Source of the DNA: Hyaloscypha bicolor E
Lineage: Eukaryota; Ascomycota; Leotiomycetes; Helotiales; Hyaloscyphaceae
DNA length: 64,000 nt
Reading direction: 5' to 3'
Assembly (NCBI RefSeq): GCF_002865645.1
Contig: NW_020194589.1
Coordinates: 124,001 to 188,000, forward strand
Made by a program: the position numbers and the translations under genes. Below, piece by piece: positions 12,605-26,184 of the stretch. The first letter of the stretch is position 1; each line of letters starts with the position of its first letter. The notes below the pieces were generated by a model. The model searched no databases, was not told where the DNA came from, and saw nothing but the letters and a program-made list of their open reading frames with translations.

Positions 12605-14840
12605 GTGTTAGGATTAAAGAATTTGCGAGGTGGTTATATATAATAGCGAAATATTAATTATTTTATTACTATTATAAAATATCACTAAAAGGTCAAATAA
12701 TAAAAGTAATAAAAGAGTCTAAAAAAGAAATAATAAGTTATAAAATAATAAAGAACTATATTTAATAATTAATAAATATTTGACTTAACTTAACTTAATT
12801 TAATTTAATATTAATTATAATTACTATTATAATATTAAAGTATTAATTAATAAAGAAATTTGTATTTTTATAATTATATTTGTTATATTATAATTTTTGA
12901 AGAAATAAGAAATTAATAATAAATAAAAAGATTTAGTACTTTTATTTTTATTTACTAAATAATATTAGATTTAATTAAGTAAAATATAATTAGCTTTAAT
13001 TTTAAATTAGTTAAAAATTACGCATATTATAATTATAAATATAAGATTTAAAGTTTAAAAAGTATAATTAAATTATTTTTATTTTAATAATTTAAAAGAA
13101 AAAAGAAAAAGAAACTTTAAAAGAGCTTTAAAATTAAATAATTACAAAATATATATAAGCTTATAAAATTACTAAATAAAATTATAATATATAACTTAAA
13201 CTTTATTTCTTAACTTTAATTTTATATATCTAATTAGCTTTAGTTTAATTCTAATTAGTATTATATAATATAATAATTCTAATAATTTTTTTATTATAAA
13301 TAAGCTTATTTTTAGACTTCGAAAATATATATTATATATCTTATTTATTATATAATAAGGGCTAAAACATTTAATATATAGCTTTAAAAAAATTTATTTT
13401 ATATAATTTTAGAAAAGTATTATTCTTTATAAAATAATTTTAATTATTTAAAGATTTTAATATAAAAGTATTAAAAAGCTAAAAGGCTATTTTTTAATAA
13501 ATTATACTTTACTTATATTATATTTTAGTTTATAATATATTAATTAAACTAACTTAAATTAAATTAAATTAAATATTTTAAATATTATTACTTTTAATTA
13601 ATTTTCTAGTTTTCTTTAAAAAGTAACTAATAAATTATAATATATATTTCTTATTTTAAGTAATAGGCCTTATAATATATAAGTATTTAAAAATAATAAA
13701 AAGAAAATAAAAAAGAGAAAAGCTTATAAATAAGTTAATAAATCTTTTAATAAGTAAGCTAATTCTTTTAAAGCCGCAAATTTATTATTTAAGTTATTTA
13801 TAACTTTATAATTTTGGCCGCTTTTTATTTATAAACTTTACTAGTATAATTAGGTTAGATAAATTTTCGTTATATAATATTTTTATATTACTATTTTGCC
13901 TCAAATATATTTTACTTAATTTTTAAAATTAAATAACCTAAATAGGCTCAAATTAAAGCTATTTAGTATTTAGTTACTTCTTTCTTATTTTTAAGGCAAG
14001 CTATTTATTTTCTTAGTATAAAATTATAGAGTTTTAAGAGAAAGTTTCTATTAATCTAGTACTATACTATTTATAATATTTCTTTTATTTCTTTTATATT
14101 TTTGATTATATATCTTTATATAATAATTAAATCCTTAATATATTTCTATAGATTTTTAATTAGATTAAGATTAGGTAATTATAATAGCTATTTTATTTAC
14201 TTAATTCCCTTATTCTCTAAATATTTAGTAATAATTTTAGTAATATATTATAGAATATTATTCTCTTATATTATAACCTTATTATTATAACCTTATTATT
14301 ATAACCTTATTATTATAACCTTATTATTATAACCTTATTATTATATTTTTCTCTTATACTATTATAGAATAGAATAAATAAATATTAAAGTACTTATTTA
14401 TATTACTTTATTATTATATTCTCTTTTTCCGGTAATATATATAATAGCCCTATCTTATTTCTATAAAAATAACTCTATATATTTATACTAGTCTTTCTAC
14501 TCTTAAATATAGGTTATAAATTCTTGTCTATATATTTCTCTTTTCTCCTAGTTCCTCTAGTTACCCAGAAGCCTCTCAAATTTTCTCTAATTTCAAAAGT
14601 CACCTTATTACTCTAATATATTTTCTAATTATTTCGTTTTATGGCTTTTTTTTTTTTCCGATAATAGTACCAATACTTTTGCTTATATAAGGGAATTAAA
14701 AAAGGCTTCTTATATAGTTTATACTTTGCTTTTCTAAAGGATTTAAAAAGAATTATAACTATATAGTAATAGAGATACTTACCGGATTTAGAAAGTATTC
14801 CAAGCGATTTTAGACTAGTTTTTGGCTCTTTAATATAATA
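12605..14840. other. AT-rich RIP-like block, no gene
   Basis: AT-rich sequence with no credible open frame on either strand. The few short open frames here consist of Ile, Leu, Tyr, Lys and Phe only, as expected for random AT-rich DNA. It is probably old transposon DNA; no motif could be assigned. Confidence 0.6.
14268..14344. repeat. Tandem repeat, 14-bp unit ttattattataacc
   Basis: Four exact copies of ttattattataacc at 14279-14334, with partial copies on both sides. Because they are identical within otherwise degraded DNA, the expansion is younger than the surrounding RIP. Confidence 0.85.
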
Positions 14841-15133
14841 TATACAGGGTCGCACGTGACTTAAGGGCATATAATGAATCTCGGATATTGCGGGTATTAA
14901 TTAGGGAGATCGGAGGCCCTTTAACTTTATAACTAATTACTATTTATATTATAAGTATTAGGCTTATAAATTACTAATTATATATATATATTATCGGGGC
15001 CTCCTATTTAGAAGGGGCTTCCTTAAATCTTATAGGAGAGACAGAAATTAGTTCTATACTGAATTTAATACTATGGTTTTATAACTTACTAATTTATTTT
15101 ATTATTTTATTATTTACTAATAAATATCTTATA
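14841..15133 (+). repeat. Left LTR of the 14.8-22.7 kb gypsy element
   Basis: Matches 22380-22670 along its whole length. Differences are overwhelmingly C/T or G/A (for example gtcgcacgtgac versus attatacgtaac near the start), as RIP would leave. The exact end bases are uncertain because the expected TG...CA termini are mutated. Confidence 0.8.
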
Positions 15134-18100
15134 AGCTAATTTCTTAATTCTTAAAAAAAGTAATTTAATAAGTAATTATATCTTGAAATCTATAAAATAT
15201 ATAATCTCTTACCGGAGCTATTCTTATAAAGAAAATCGACTAGATTAATCCTAATACGAGTAATAGTAAAGGCTTGTCTAATACTTTTAATAGGGCCTCT
15301 CAGGAGCCTCCGAGAGCTAGTAATAATAATAGAAATAATTCCGGTAATAATTAAGATATTAAGTTTAATACCTAAGTTATTATTATCTAAGCTATAAAAT
15401 AGAGCTTATATACTAAAGTTAAAGTACTTTAATAAAAGCAAGAATTAATAAATATAATTAATTAATATATCTTATAATTAGAGTAATATAAAAATATCTT
15501 TAGAAATACCTTATAGTTTATTATATCTTATAGAAACTCTATTTATAAGTTTATTTTATCTTTCTTAATAATTCCTATTAGGGAATTTCCTGAAATAGGA
15601 TTAGAACCTATTTCTTTTCCTAATATAATAAGCTTTAAGAATAATCTTAATACTATTTATTAGAAGCTATTATATAATATTCTAAAGATATATTTAGACT
15701 AAAAGAAGCTTTTTAAGGTCCGGATACTTGACTTATATTATAGAAAGTCTCTTAAAAAATAGAGAATATTTATATTTTCCTGGGAAATAGTTTTTAGGAC
15801 CTAACTTTAGACTTATAATAGATACTTTTCTAGAATTAATTCTATTATAAATACCTTTAGGAACGAATCTTATAATATTTAGAAAACTATAATAAAATAA
15901 AGCCTATTATTATATAAGGTTTATTAGAAGTAATTTAAGGCCTATTTAGCTAATATATTTCAAGTATTTCAAATCTATTAATAAGATACTTTTAAGAAGC
16001 TCCGAGATCTTTATTAAAAGAATAGTAAGATAATTACTAAATTATATATTTAGATAATTAGTCTCGAAGTTAACTAGAACCTATATCCTAAAAGAAACCG
16101 GATCCGGACTTTTAATATTACTTTATCTAATTATAAGACTTATTAGATACTTATATTTATTCTTTTAGGAAATAAAATAGTATTTATTTCCGAATAGCTT
16201 AAGAAAGCTTAGAAAGTAGAATATACTACTTATTTCAAATTAAGAAAAGTAAAGGTAAAGAAGTCTAAAAAAGATAATTCTATTTCTAAGAACTCTAACT
16301 TAGTAAATTCTAATTTATAAGGCTATTAAAAAAGGAAGAATAAATTCCGAAAATTATATAAAAAACCTTTAGGTAGTATTTTGGCTTCTTTAAGGCCTTA
16401 ATAAAGTACTAGTTTTATTTTAGATATAGTTTATTAGATTTATAAATAGAAAGAATATTTTTTAGGAAATATAAAATATTTTAAATATACTAAATAGGCT
16501 TAATAGAACCCTAATAAGGCCAAAACTATAAAAAAGTTAAGATATTTATAAAAGCAAATTCATATTATTATTATAGAGAAATATTCTAAAAAAAACTTTT
16601 CTAAAAAAAATAAAGAAAAGAAAAGGCTAAATCTTAAATATTAATAATTTTAGCTATAATAAAAAAGGCATATTACTTTATATAACTATTTAAGTAAGAT
16701 TAATATAGCTAGAAATAGATATCTTAGAAATATATAATAAACTCGGTAATACCGGATTAAATTATAACTTCCTTAATAATAATTAAGTTTAAAGCCGGGA
16801 CTTTATTATCTTAGCTAAATATAATCAAGAATTTATAATCTTTTATATGAATAGATTTAAGATTTATTAAGCCTATAATCTTAAGATATTTATTATAAAT
16901 AATTATAGCAAAATATATTCTTTTAAGTTCTAGTTCTATAAATATAAGAATATTAGCTCTTATAGCTTTATTTTTAGTATAAAATTTTATAAAATAACTT
17001 TTATATAATATATAAACTATATTAAGAAATAATAGATATATATATTTATATAGCCTAATAATATTAAAATCCTAATACTAAAAGAATTTAATAAAGAGCT
17101 TAACTAGTACTATAAGCTAGTACCTTAAGTCTTATTCTTAACTAAAGGCAAATATAATTATTCTAGATAATAGGCTTTATATATTTATAATAGTTATTAG
17201 GTCTCTATTTTATTATATAGTTCTAGTAATACTAAATAGGAATTTTTAATATAGTAAATTAATATCTTTCGGAAAGGAGCCTTAGAAATGCCTATTTATT
17301 TCTGAAATAATAAATATAAAGACTTCTTAGAGGTTTTTAACTCTAATAGAGCTTTAGAACTTCCTAATCTTAGTAATATTAAATACTTTATTAATATAGA
17401 TAGTACGGTTCCGTATAGGCCTTTATATAATCTATTAGAAACCTAACTAGAAGTATTATATTTATATTTATAAGATATATTTTATAAATATTAGATAAGG
17501 CCTAGTAAAAGCCTAGTAAGGGTATCTATTCTTTTTATTCCTAAAAAAAAATAAAGAATTATATCTTTATATTAATTATTATAGACTTAATTAAGTTATA
17601 ATCAAGAATTAGTATTTGCTTCTTCTTATTAATAAGACTCTTAACTGGCTCTAAGAAGCCAAGATTTTTATAAAACTAGATCTTAAGAATATATATTATT
17701 AGATAAGAATTTATAAAGAATATAAGTAGAAAACGGCTTTTAGAACCTATTATAGCTATTTTAAATATTTTGTAATACCTTTTAGACTAGCTAATATACT
17801 AGCTATATTTTAAGTATATATTAATATTATACTTATAAGATTTCTAGATTATTTTATAGTTATTTATTTAGATAATATTCTTATTTATTCTCGAAATAAA
17901 AATAAATATTATAATTATATTTACTAGATACTTATTAGGCTATATAAAAATAACCTATTTTATAAATTTAGTAAATACGAGTTTAATATTAAGGAAATCG
18001 AATTCTTGGGCTTTTTTATTAGAATAAAAGATATTTATATAAATCCTAAATAGGTCTATAGTATTATTAAATAGCCAGAACTAAAATTATTTTATAATAT

Positions 18101-21100
18101 TTAAATATTTCTTAGATTTACTAATTTCTACTATAGGTTTATTTATTATTATTCTCAGATAATTATAGGCTTAATAGATCTCTTAAAAGAAATAAAAAAG
18201 GGTCGGAAATCCGGTTTTTTTATATAGATAAATAAAGTAATTAAAAGCTTTAAGATTTTAAAAAAAGTATTTATTATAATATTTATCCTGGTTTATTTTA
18301 ATTTTTCTAAGAAGATTTATATTAAAACTAATATATTAAAATTCGTAATTACTAGTACTATTTTATAATAAGTTAATTCTAGTAATAGCCCGAAAAAATA
18401 CTAGTATCTAATAATATTCTAGTTCCGGAAACTCTCTAAAGCTAAATATAATTATAGTACTTATAATAGAAAGCTATTTATAATTATTAAAGCCTTTAAA
18501 TATTAGTACTATTATTTTAAAAAGTCCAGGTTTATAATTAAGATTATTATAGACTATAATAACCTCTAATATTTTATAGAAATAAAGTATCTAAAGAATT
18601 ATTAAATATATTAGGTAATATATCTTATAATATATAATTTTAATATTATTTATTATAAAGGCGCCTTAAATCTAGCAAATAGATCTAGTAAAAGACCTAA
18701 TTATAAAAAAGGTCCTATTAATATAACTTGGCTTTTAATTTTTTAGAATAAGCTAAAAGAAGCTTTTATAGTTATAATTTAGAGGTTCTTATAAATATCT
18801 AAAGAATTCCCTCTTTAAAATAGGTATTATTTAATACTTGCTATATTTATAATAGCTAAGGAGAAATATTTACTATAAGATAAATAAATAGATTATTTTA
18901 TAAATCCCTTAATTATAGAATTAGTTAAGAAATAAAATATAAGGAAATATTTTAAAGGCTCTATTATTATAGCTAAGGTAATAGAAATATCTATAACTAT
19001 ATTATTTAATAGAACTAAAGATTTCTTAGTTTTTTAAGTTTTTAAATTAAATAGTTATAAATATCTAATTCCTTATATATAAATATATATAGCTACTAAA
19101 AGAGCTATAGTACTAGCCTCTTTATCTAAATTCTTTCTAGATATTATCTAAATAGCTTAGAGAAATAATTCTTAATATTAGGATATTATAAAATAGAGGC
19201 TTAGTAAGAAAAATACTAAGGAAAAAGAAATCTAGAAAAATAATTCGGGCTTATTTAGGTATTATTTAAGAATTATTATATCTAATAATCCTGCTTTATA
19301 TTAAGAAGTTATAAAGCTTTATTATAATAATCTAATAGTCAGATATTATAAAATAAAGAAAACTCTCGAGCTTCTTAAAAGGTTCTAGTATTAAGAAAAT
19401 ATAAAAGAAGATATTTGTAATTATTATTAAGAATATAATATTTATTAGAGAGTTAAGGCAAAGAAGTATTTGCTATATAGGTTATTTAGTAATTTATTAT
19501 AGCCTAAAAGACCCTAGAATAAGATTTCTATAGATTTTATTATAAATCTGCTATTATATAAAAACCTAATAAGAAATCCCGATTTTAATATGATTCTTAT
19601 AATTACTAACTAGTACTCTAAAATTGTAAGATATATTATATATTATAAAACTATTAACTTTCCGGAGCTTACTAAGATTATATAGGAATATGTTTTCTTA
19701 ATTTTTAGCTCTTCTAATGAAATTATTTCTAATTAAGAAATAGTACTTATTAGCTAGTTCTAATTTACTTTCTATTTCTATTTAATATATAAATAGTATT
19801 TAAGTATAACTTATTATTCTTAGATAAATAATTAGATAGAAAGGCAGAACTAGGCCCTAGAATATTACTTGAAATATTATTATAATACTTAAAAGAATAA
19901 CTAGTTTAAGAAGTTATTTTTTATAAAATTTATATATAATAACTTAAAATATTAGATTTTATAAAATATATCTTTCTATATATATTATAAATACTATTCT
20001 TAACTTTTATAAAATTCTGAAAACAGGATTATAGAAGAAGTACTAGCTATATATAAAAGGCTAGAAACCCTTAAAATAAAGTAAAGAAAGCTTAAGAATT
20101 TATAGTATTATATATAAAATAATTAGGAAACCTATTATAATAAGTACTAGTTAACTAAATACTATTTTAAAAAAGCCTAGATAATACTATTAATAAAGAA
20201 TATTAAACTTAAGATAAAGAAGCTTAAGTCAAAATTTATAGGTTTATTTAGGATCTTTAAATATATTAGTAATTTAGTATATAAGTTAAAATTACTAAAT
20301 ATATATAATTATTTATATTTAACTTTTTATATTTCTTTTTTTAAAAAATATATAATAAAAAAGAATTAGAAGCTATATTTATATTTTTCTAGAGAACTTC
20401 CAGAATTAGTAAATAATAATAAAGAATAAGAATAGAAAGTAAAAGCTATTATTAATTACTAATAAGATAATAGAAATAAGAAATAATAATATTTAATTAA
20501 ATAAAAAGCCTGGCCTAAAGATTATAATATTTAGTTATTTGCTTTTCCTAATTTTAAAAATTCTAAGAAATTTCTAAAATTATATAACTAAAACTATAGC
20601 TTAGAATTTGAAACTATTTTTTAATAATTTCTTAAAATTAGAAAGAATTCTAAACTACTAAGAAAAAGGCTATTTAAAAGAAAAAAAGGACCTAAATAGC
20701 TAGGAAAAGGCCCGGAATAATAATAGAAATATTCTTTTTCTAGGTTTTTTTTATTTATAAAGGTTTTCTAGAGTTTTATTAAGGCTTATAAGAATTATAT
20801 TTAAATTATTAGAAAAAGATTTAGGATTAAGAAAGATTTATTATAAATAGATTAGTTATAGGTATCTCAAATAAATAAACTCTAATTTCTATAAATTCCT
20901 AATTTCTAAAATAAGAATACTAAATACTAGCTTTATTTAGGACTTAGTAAAAAATTAACTAATACTTTCCGAAATCCGCTTATTTCTTAATAGAATATAG
21001 TTATACTATAATAATATTAGTATTAAGGATATTAAGAGAAGTAAGTAAGAAACTTATAATAGCTATATATATCTTATAAAAGGCCCGAACTTCTAAAATC

Positions 21101-22379
21101 AGATTCCGAATAGCTATAAGTATTATATTATTAGTACTTGAAATATTAGTAATAGATTACTTAGTAATCTTAATAGTAATTTTAGTAATAAGATTAATAC
21201 TTTAAAGATAGACTTTATAGTATTTTTTTAAGAAATTAGTAAATACCTAAATATATTAGAAAAAACTTATTTTTAGGATATTAACTCAAGTAATATTATT
21301 ATTTATCTTATTAAGATAGAAAGAAGAATTCCGAAACTTATTAGTATTTTTCTAGTCTTTAAAAACCTAATTAATAGTATTATTCTTATTAGTATAATAC
21401 TATTTAGGATATGCTTTAAGAAATTTCTTAAAAGTTATAATAATATCTTTCCAGAACTAGTAAGCTTCTAATAAATAATAAGAAATCTAAAATTAAATTA
21501 GCTTTAATAAATATTAAAACTAAAGAACTTACTAATATATAAGACTTAGAACTCTTATTATAATAGTTATAATTTTTCTTGCTAGGTACTATAATATATA
21601 AGATAAAGAAATTAATAAGTAAATACTTGAAATATTTCAAGTATTTACTAGTAATAGGAAAAGAGGCTATAAGATTACTTTTATACTTATTATTATATAG
21701 GTAAATAATAAAGCCAGAAAAAGATATTATAGAATTAATTAAAAATAATTAAAGAAAACTTAGAAAAGAATAAAAAAAGAAGCTAGAAAGTAATAATAGA
21801 AAAAGTTATTATATATATAATTATTAGAAAGAAAGAAAGTATATAGTAATATAAAGAGGTCTTTTTATAAAAGTAAAGAATTACCTGAATTAATTACTAG
21901 TTTTTATATTAGTCCTAATCGGAAATTAGTATAACTAATTAATATATATTTCTAGAAGCCTATAAATAATCTTTAGGATCTCAGAAATATTTATATAGGT
22001 TTCTTATATAAATATTTATTAAATTCTTTTTATATAGCTATTTAGATTATTCTAATATAAGATCTAATAGGTAGTATTAATTTTATAAAGTAGTGCCTTA
22101 GTATTTTAAATTAAGCTAATTAAAATACTCAGATCCTAAATAGAATTATAATTACTAGCTAGTTCTTATATCTAGGATATAATTATTTTTCTTTCTTGCT
22201 TACTTAGCTCTATTCTAATTAAATAATTTTTATATCTATTATCTAGATTATATTAGTAAAACTATTTCCCAAGATACTAGAAGTTTATCTTAATTAAATT
22301 AATAATTAATTAAATATTTACTAGGATAAATTAATAGATCTTGGGAACAAGATTCTAGGAAAGAGATATAGTTATAATA

Positions 22380-22670
22380 TATATAGGATTATACGTAACT
22401 TAAGGGCATATAATAAATCTCGGATATTACAGGTATTAATTAGGGAAATCGGAAGCCCTTTGACTTTATAACTAACTACTATTTATATTATAAATATTAG
22501 ACTTATAAATTACTAATTATATATATATTATTAGGGTCTCTTATTTAGAGGGGGCTTTCTTAGACCTTATAGGAGAAATAGAGATTAGTTCTATACTAAA
22601 TTTAATACTGTGGTTTTATAACTTACTAATTTATTTTATTGTCTTATTACTTACTAATAAATACCTTATA
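22380..22670 (+). repeat. Right LTR of the 14.8-22.7 kb gypsy element
   Basis: Direct-repeat partner of 14841-15133. The shared core includes ttaagggcatataat, tcggatatt and ggttttataacttactaat. Both LTRs are mutated, unlike the pair at 54-61 kb. Confidence 0.8.
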
Positions 22671-24870
22671 TTTAACTATATCTCATATAAGCTTCTAAGC
22701 GGCTCTAAAATCGAGTTTCTATAGAATACTACTTCTTGGCTTGAATTTGAATATATTATTATTTATAAGGAACTATTATTAGATAAATAAAGTAATAGTA
22801 GTATAAGATATTTTGGTTTTAGCTAAAATTTAAATAGGTATATAGCCTTTATAATAGAGAGTTTAAAGCCTTAATTTTTTAGCCGGGATATACTTCTTTT
22901 GAGTAATTTTTAATATAATAGTTATAATTTAAAGTTTAAAGAAATATTATTAAAGAAGTAAGAACTAATTCAAATTTTATTATAGAAAAATAAAATAAAG
23001 TATATAAGGATTTAAGCGAAAAAGTAATAATAACTAATCTGACCTAATTATATTAGAATACTAAATCGAATTATTATTAATTTTATATTTAGAATTAAAA
23101 TTCTTTTTTTATTTATATTAAGCCTATAAATTATATTTAATATTAGTAATAAGCTACTAGAAAGAAAAAAAGAAAATAAGTAAGCTATTAAATAATTATA
23201 ATCGAGAATTATATATAGAAGCTAATTTAAAAAAAAGAATAAAAGCTTTAGAATTAATAATAGTATTATAAGAATAAGAAAGTAAAAGAAAGAATTTTAT
23301 AAAAGAAATAAGAAGAAAAAGGAAGTTGCGAAAGTTATATTTTAAAAAAGAAAAACCTTAAGAAAAGTTTGAGATATAATCTAAAGAAAAAGTAAAAAAG
23401 AGGTAAAAAGTAAGTAAAAGTTTAAAAGAAAGAAATAAGGTATAAAAGAAAATAAAGAGAAATAAATTAAGTAAGTAAAGAGAAAAGATTATAAGAAGAG
23501 AGAGAGAAAATAGAAGAGAAGAGAGAAAGTAAAAAGTAAAGCAGATTAAAAAACAAGCTTATAAATTAATAAAAAGACAAGTAAAAAATATATATAAATA
23601 AATATAAATATTACTACTATTATTAGCTTTAATTTTAAGGCAAATAAGGCTTAAAAGGCTTATAAAAGATTAAAAAAAGCTTTATAATTACAAGTAAGCT
23701 TTATAAGCTTATAAAATAATTAAAATATTTTATAAATAAATAAAAAAGCTATAAAAATCTTATAAATAAAAATAAGTTTTAGAAAGATTTATAAAAGAAA
23801 AGAAAGCTTTTTATAATAATACTAGTTATAGTTATATAAGAGTAGCTATTATATAATTAATTTCATTTAGCTAGCTAATATTTTAATAATTTTAACTTGT
23901 ATTTTTATTTTTTTATTTCCTTTTTCTCTTTCTTTCTTTTCTTCTTTTCTTTAGCTTAATATTTTTAATATATGAAATTCTCGGAATTTTAAATTCTTTT
24001 AATTATTGCCCTAATTTTACTATTATATTTTTTATAAATAAAAATAAGGCTTAAAAGAGCTTATAAAAATATATATAAAATAAAAGACTAATTATTAAAT
24101 GAAAATTCCTAAAAATACAGGATTTTTTATATATTTATATATTATATTAATGCGAGTTTATAAATATAATATAATTATATTTAATAAAAAAAAGATTTAT
24201 AAATATAAATAAGGCTTAAATAAAAATAGAGATTTTTATAAATATAATTAAAGAATATAATTAAAGAATATAATAGTTTATATATAAAAAAAAATTTATA
24301 TTTAAAGTAAAAGTTATATAATTCTTTTAATCTCGAATTAAAATTAAAGTAATATTAAAACTAATCTCGAAACTTATATATAGCTACTAGATTTTAATTT
24401 CATATATTATATTTTAATTAATTTATAATAATTTAAGACTTTTCTATAATAAAAATTAAGTTAAATTAAATATAATTAATATAAATATAAATAAATATTA
24501 AAAAAAACTAATACTTGCAAATATAAGTAATATTATTATTCGAGTTTTAACATTTTAATTATTTAATAAGTATATATATATAAAATATACTTGTATTCTT
24601 ATAACTTCTTATATTCTAGTTTTCCCTTCTTTAATTTTAAATTGTCTTTTTAAGAATTTTTTTTTTCAAGTTTTATATTTAATATTTATAATAAATAAAA
24701 GTAATTATATCTTTTTTTTCTTCTTATGCCTTTATAACTTTTTAGTATTATAACTTATCCTTTACTAACTATTGCCTTAAAATCTAGCAATAAGAAGCCT
24801 ATAATTATAATGGTTTCTTTTTCTTATAATTCACGTAATTTAAAGCTTACTTTTAACTTTTAAATTTTTA
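22671..24870. other. AT-rich RIP-like block, no gene
   Basis: Continuous AT-rich, stop-riddled DNA on both strands. Purine-rich Lys/Glu-type stretches at about 23,150-23,600 on the + strand suggest old coding sequence, but no family is recognisable. A worn solo LTR lies near its right end. Confidence 0.6.
24560..24695 (+). repeat. Degraded solo LTR fragment of the 54-kb gypsy family
   Basis: The run tatattctagttttcccttc, followed by a ttaaattgtcttt stretch and a caag...taataa tail, aligns with the 3' half of the LTRs at 54120-54364 and 60498-60770. Only the last 130 or so bases are recognisable. No internal region accompanies it. Confidence 0.6.
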
Positions 24871-25980
24871 ACTTACTTACTCCCCCTCCCTAATATCCTT
24901 CCTCTCATACTATTATACTTATATATATATAAATAAGAATTAAAGAAAGAGAGGAAATATTTTAAGTAGTAGTAGAGGCTTAGGGAGAGAGTGGGGGGGC
25001 GTGGTGTACAGGCGTGAGCCATTTTTGGTGAGGTGATCACGTGCCTAGTTCGAAGTTCGAAGTTCAAAGTCGTAGCTGCTGGCACATCTGATTCTTACGG
25101 CTTTCCGTACTATTAGGATGGAAATTCGGCTTGCAGATATTTCTCCTAGCAAGTTTAGGCGAATTCCCCGATCTCGGACAGGCAAAAGCTTGCTTTTTGG
25201 GCGAAGATGTGAGTGGTCGGCTGAAGAATATATCTTCTTTCCCGGCGCAGTGACGTATTTAGCTCCCATAAGGCCAAACTCAAGGAGGGTACAGGCCATG
25301 TAAACCCCTGCTAAGTCCAATAAGAGGAAGTGGTCAAGAAACCACTCCTCCCTCATGCCGAGCTCAAAAGTTACATTTTTTAGTGTGGAGCGCTGAGAGG
25401 CTAGGCGGTCGCCTGCAGGGCCCAACACATGGCGGTGATGGATGCATCTCGAACGGCTCACGAGTCATTTATTGTGTAACGTGAGGCCAAACCAACGAAA
25501 GACAATCCATTGAACCAGAAGTTGTATACTCTTTCGTTGCTTTATACTGAAGGCTCGGAATATAGAATCCTACGGAAATTTTGAATATAGTGAAGATTCG
25601 TCTTATCGGGAAAGGGAGTCACCAAAGACGATCGCACGAAGTCAGATTAAGATTAACAGAGGGCTGAAATCAGATTTTCAAGCGGGATGAAAAGATCGAC
25701 TAGATACAGCAGTCTGGGAAACTCCAGACGCCCCTACCAGTAGGAAGCATCTTCCTAGGCCGCATCGTGGTTGACGTGCGTGACGCTAGTGGCTGCTCCA
25801 ATGGGTCGGCACGCCGCTGACGATCCTGCGGTTCGCACCGTCAACCCCTTCCCAGCTTATTGGGAAGGCGGAGAAATATCTCCAGCAGTCACAGGATTGT
25901 TGTGTTTATGAGGGTCAAAGCCGCGCCCATGGCAAAATCATCGAACATTTGGCAATACAGAAAAATAGTTCGGCCCAGCT
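24871..25980. other. Intergenic, no supported gene
   Basis: Transition from AT-rich to normal composition. A 138-codon open frame on the minus strand (25045-25461) has no recognisable motif, no signal and an odd composition, so I do not call it a gene. A short gttcgaa/gttcaaa triplication occurs near 25,047. Confidence 0.5.
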
Positions 25981-25998
25981 GGTCATGGCAGGTTTTTG

Positions 25999-26007
25999 TA
26001 TATAAAG
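25999..26007 (+). promoter_or_regulatory. TATA box candidate of the ice-binding protein gene
   Basis: The sequence tatataaag stands 178 bases before the start codon at 26185, at a distance common for fungal TATA promoters with a CT-rich leader. The leader between them is indeed C/T-rich. Confidence 0.5.
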
Positions 26008-26184
26008 GGTCATGCCCATCATGAGATATTCGAATTATCAACAATATCCTTCACTCCATTCAACGTTCTTCGGCCTTCCAACTATCTTTTGCATCCTCAA
26101 CTCCCCTGTATTACCTGCCTTATCAACTTGATCCCATCCAAAGATCACACTTCAACTCAGCCTTCATCCACAACCTTCATCACT

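Larger units (their letters stand above)
14841..22670 (+). mobile_element. Nearly complete RIP-degraded Ty3/gypsy LTR retrotransposon
   Basis: About 7.8 kb bounded by two similar direct repeats (14841-15133 and 22380-22670). On the + strand a gag-like segment reads at about 15,600-16,600. A reverse transcriptase follows at about 17,400-17,890 (VPYRPLYNLLE, RPSKSLV, ILFIPKKK, and a degraded YLDDILIYS-type box). RNase H sequence is probable after this. An integrase with H2C2 finger and core lies at about 19,300-19,960 (GHYRIKKTLELLKRF, ISIDFI, ITDWYSK, QINSQIERQNQ). The order protease-RT-RNase H-integrase is that of gypsy/Metaviridae. No domain retains an open frame. A clear target duplication was not seen, possibly erased by RIP. 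Confidence 0.85.

Noticed and set aside
14102..14290. Small ORFs in AT-rich blocks (14.1, 14.6, 21.4, 62.9 kb)
   Set aside because: Composed almost only of Ile, Leu, Tyr, Lys, Phe and Ser as expected from random AT-rich sequence; no homology visible.
24871..25015. Loose inverted similarity (ccccctccctaa versus cttagggagagag)
   Set aside because: Interrupted and low complexity; not a convincing terminal repeat.
25045..25461. 138-codon minus-strand open frame
   Set aside because: No motif, signal or splice context. It overlaps a short gttcgaa-type repeat and borders AT-rich DNA; probably chance.
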